NCBI GenBank assembly: GCA_001792465.1
Contig: MGGO01000008.1
Span: 1 to 20,561 of the forward strand
DNA from: Candidatus Woesebacteria bacterium RIFCSPHIGHO2_01_FULL_44_10
GTDB lineage: Bacteria > Patescibacteriota > Microgenomatia > UBA8517
Length of the DNA stretch: 20,561 nucleotides
Reading direction: 5' to 3'
Below the pieces are notes generated by a model, which ran no database searches, was not told the origin of the DNA, and worked only from the letters and a program-made list of their open reading frames with translations. Of the stretch, positions 19,291 through 20,561 are shown one piece after another. Position numbers and translations under genes: made by a program. How positions within the stretch are numbered: the stretch's first letter is position 1; every line of letters starts with the position of its first letter.

Positions 19291-19414
19291 TTCTTGTCAC
19301 TTTCCCGCCACGGCCGATGACTTTACCACTCGAAGAGCGATTAATAGTTTGTAGTGGGTAATTTGGTTGTGGAAGTTTGTCTGGGGGGATAACCGACTGC
19401 TGCCTAATTTTCAT
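19280..19414 (-). CDS. possible 44-aa basic protein
   Basis: The - strand frame runs from ATG 19414 to TAG 19280. It reads as a 44-residue, very basic peptide with a Pro-rich N-terminus (VIPPDKLPQPNYPLQTI) and GKVIGRGGKVTRTKP at the end. The VIGRGG segment looks like the GxxG loop of a KH RNA-binding domain, but the rest of that fold is missing. It lies 55 bases behind a 39-aa frame on the same strand and overlaps the htpX end by 11 bases. Evidence is only the intact frame and its place in a run of small - strand genes. Confidence 0.35.
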   Translation of the reverse strand: MKIRQQSVIPPDKLPQPNYPLQTINRSSSGKVIGRGGKVTRTKP

Positions 19415-19469
19415 AAACTCTGTTGAGGAAAAAGTGATTATCCGGTATATTTTTGGTTTTCAACCATAG

Positions 19470-19589
19470 CTAGGAACGTTTTTTTGAGGGTTTGCCTTTT
19501 ATTTCGAAAACATAATAAGCCAAGACGAAAGCAATTACTACCAAAGCAAAGCCGACTTGTGCACGCCCAAAAAATTGATCAAGAGTCAT
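19470..19589 (-). CDS. 39-aa single-helix membrane protein
   Basis: A - strand frame from ATG 19589 to TAG 19470. It has a short N-terminus (MTLDQFFGRAQ), one hydrophobic helix (VGFALVVIAFVLAYYVFEI) and a basic tail (KGKPSKKRS), a clean N-out/C-in topology. It starts inside the end of the 63-aa gene (11-base overlap, ATGACTCTTGA), so the two would be translated together. Function unknown. Confidence 0.55.
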   Translation of the reverse strand: MTLDQFFGRAQVGFALVVIAFVLAYYVFEIKGKPSKKRS

Positions 19590-19770
19590 TTTTTAGTTCC
19601 TTCTGGATTCTAATAGCAATATATAAAGACATTATGGAAGAAACAAAGTTAGTAGTCAATAGGATGGGATTTGTGAGCGCAAAGGCAGAAACAAACCAGG
19701 CTGCAGCGAGATCAGTAAAAAATGAAGCAAAGATTTTTAGAGCAGGGGTAGAAAAAAGGAAACCTCTCAT
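19579..19770 (-). CDS. 63-aa membrane protein, first gene of a small operon
   Basis: Two hydrophobic helices (residues about 9-31 and 37-55) are separated by TNPILLTTN, and a charged tail (RIQKELKNDS) follows. I recall similar two-helix small proteins as common uncharacterised genes in CPR genomes, which is knowledge by impression only. The start is well supported: TTGACA and TTTACT 17 bases apart lie upstream, and the ATG is seven bases after the -10. It overlaps the 39-aa gene. Confidence 0.65.
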   Translation of the reverse strand: MRGFLFSTPALKIFASFFTDLAAAWFVSAFALTNPILLTTNFVSSIMSLYIAIRIQKELKNDS

Positions 19771-19777
19771 TATTTAG

Positions 19778-19806
19778 AGTAAACTGAACAACTAAGGAAA
19801 TGTCAA
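19778..19806 (-). promoter_or_regulatory. promoter of the small membrane protein operon
   Basis: On the - strand TTGACA (19806-19801), a spacer of exactly 17 and TTTACT (19783-19778) lead to a leaderless ATG at 19770. It is divergent from the promoter at 19851. Confidence 0.6.
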
Positions 19807-19850
19807 GTTGGCAGTCTTAACAAAGAAGGAATGTTATAAGTTATATTTTA

Positions 19851-19859
19851 TGGTATAAT
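19851..19859 (+). promoter_or_regulatory. extended -10 of the last gene
   Basis: TGGTATAAT, a perfect extended -10, ends seven bases before ATG 19867. No -35 is needed with the TGn extension and none is seen. Confidence 0.6.
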
Positions 19860-19866
19860 CGACCCA

Positions 19867-20561
19867 ATGTCAGTTGATCGTAAGTCTTGGTTTATAGATG
19901 GATTAGAAAGAGTGAGTTTGCCCGCGCAGGGTGAGATGGTCGTATTTGAGTATCCACAAATGATTACAACAACTGGTGGCACAGTGATGAACTTATCTGT
20001 AGATACATTGGCAATGGCATCCCTTTTTGAGAGGTCTCCGATTTATAAAATAAGAGTAATAACTTTCAATAATGAAGAACCTGGCAAAGAAAGAGATATA
20101 AAAAAGATAAAAAAGATATCTAATTATGATCGAAAAAAGAGTTCTTTGGAAATAAACCTCAGCGACATTTGGTTCTTGGCAGAGAATTACATGAAGACTT
20201 TAGATGAAAATAAAGAACTAGAAGGCAGGAAACCACGTAAGAAAGACTTTCCATTATATAGTTATGTCGCTGACAATGCTTCGTCTCTCCTACCTGAAGA
20301 AAGAGAAACCGCTAGGCTGTGGGGGAAAATGGTAAGTGACGTTGTCATACATCAAGCAGCACTGACTCATCTTAATCTGAACCAGGCCTTGTACAAGGGA
20401 TTGGTAAAAGAAGGGCTTTTTATTCCAGAAGGGGTATTAGATATTGTTCTAACCCATGTTGGGTTGTTAGCAACTCCACATGCTATTGCAAGGATAATTA
20501 ATGATGAAAGGAATGAAGCAAAAATAAGGAACATAAGAAAAGAACTGCAACAAGTGGTTAA
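19867..20561 (+). CDS. hypothetical protein, incomplete at the window end
   Basis: The frame is open from ATG 19867 to the last base, 231 codons without a stop, so the C-terminus is missing. I do not recognise the family. It starts VDRKSWFIDGLERVSLPAQG, has a basic linker (KERDIKKIKKISNYDRKKSS), and then helices with the acidic pair LPEERETARLWGKMVSDVVI and NQALYKGLVKEG. There is no signal peptide or membrane helix. Codon use and composition resemble the neighbours. The start is supported by the leaderless promoter at 19851. It could be a regulator or an effector of an accessory system that continues outside the window; nothing seen decides this. Confidence 0.7.
   Translation, partial: MSVDRKSWFIDGLERVSLPAQGEMVVFEYPQMITTTGGTVMNLSVDTLAMASLFERSPIYKIRVITFNNEEPGKERDIKKIKKISNYDRKKSSLEINLSDIWFLAENYMKTLDENKELEGRKPRKKDFPLYSYVADNASSLLPEERETARLWGKMVSDVVIHQAALTHLNLNQALYKGLVKEGLFIPEGVLDIVLTHVGLLATPHAIARIINDERNEAKIRNIRKELQQVV

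Noticed and set aside
1..20561. CRISPR array, insertion sequence or prophage
   Set aside because: No regularly spaced repeats of CRISPR size, no transposase and no integrase were seen; the holin-like protein stands alone without phage genes.

Overview
The window looks like a chromosomal stretch of a small-genome, host-dependent or episymbiotic bacterium of the Candidate Phyla Radiation (Patescibacteria), most like a Microgenomates-type lineage. This is inferred from style, because no phylogenetic marker lies inside. The style includes: three complete tRNA genes with no encoded CCA; many starts sitting 5-7 bases behind an extended -10 box (leaderless mRNAs); a good Shine-Dalgarno only inside an operon; short hypothetical and membrane-anchored proteins; and a PolX / LemA / HtpX run. 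TGA is a normal stop here, since several ATGA stop-start overlaps use it, so the SR1/Gracilibacteria code does not apply.

Layout. 1-1031: end of tRNA-Val and two surface or unknown genes on the + strand. 1028-2809: a secreted C39-like peptidase on the - strand whose N-terminal third has a different base composition. 2857-6494 and 7966-9773: a surface-polysaccharide cluster (methyltransferase, three GT2 glycosyltransferases, Wzx-type flippase, O-antigen ligase/polymerase). It is split by a decayed accessory island (6496-7940) that holds a HAD phosphatase, a MazG stub, an ASCH/DUF3850 gene with an in-frame TGA, a DUF3800 gene missing its middle, and next to it a multi-stem element that may be a structured RNA. 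9747-13155: a - strand block of tRNA-Thr, tRNA-Gly, an Ig-like surface protein, a holin-like membrane protein, an unknown protein, a nucleotidyltransferase-like protein and a LysM protein.

13214-14355: a compact regulatory module. A MerR-type DNA-binding domain is fused to a GHKL ATPase and sits next to a STAS-like DUF4325 protein. The pair is preceded by helically phased CTATGCA repeats and flanked by two near-identical 37-bp promoter repeats. This is the best candidate for an undescribed system. I infer a DNA-binding version of the SpoIIAB/SpoIIAA-type phosphoswitch.

14384-20561: a short helical protein whose end runs antisense into tRNA-Asp; a PDDEXK-type nuclease; a remnant of a ribbon-helix-helix gene; then the tightly overlapping + strand operon PRTase-like protein, PolX, LemA, HtpX. 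Three very small - strand proteins follow, and a gene of unknown function runs off the end. Recurrent themes are tRNA promoters embedded in the stop codons of upstream genes and coding sequences that begin 3-7 bases after a tRNA 3' end.
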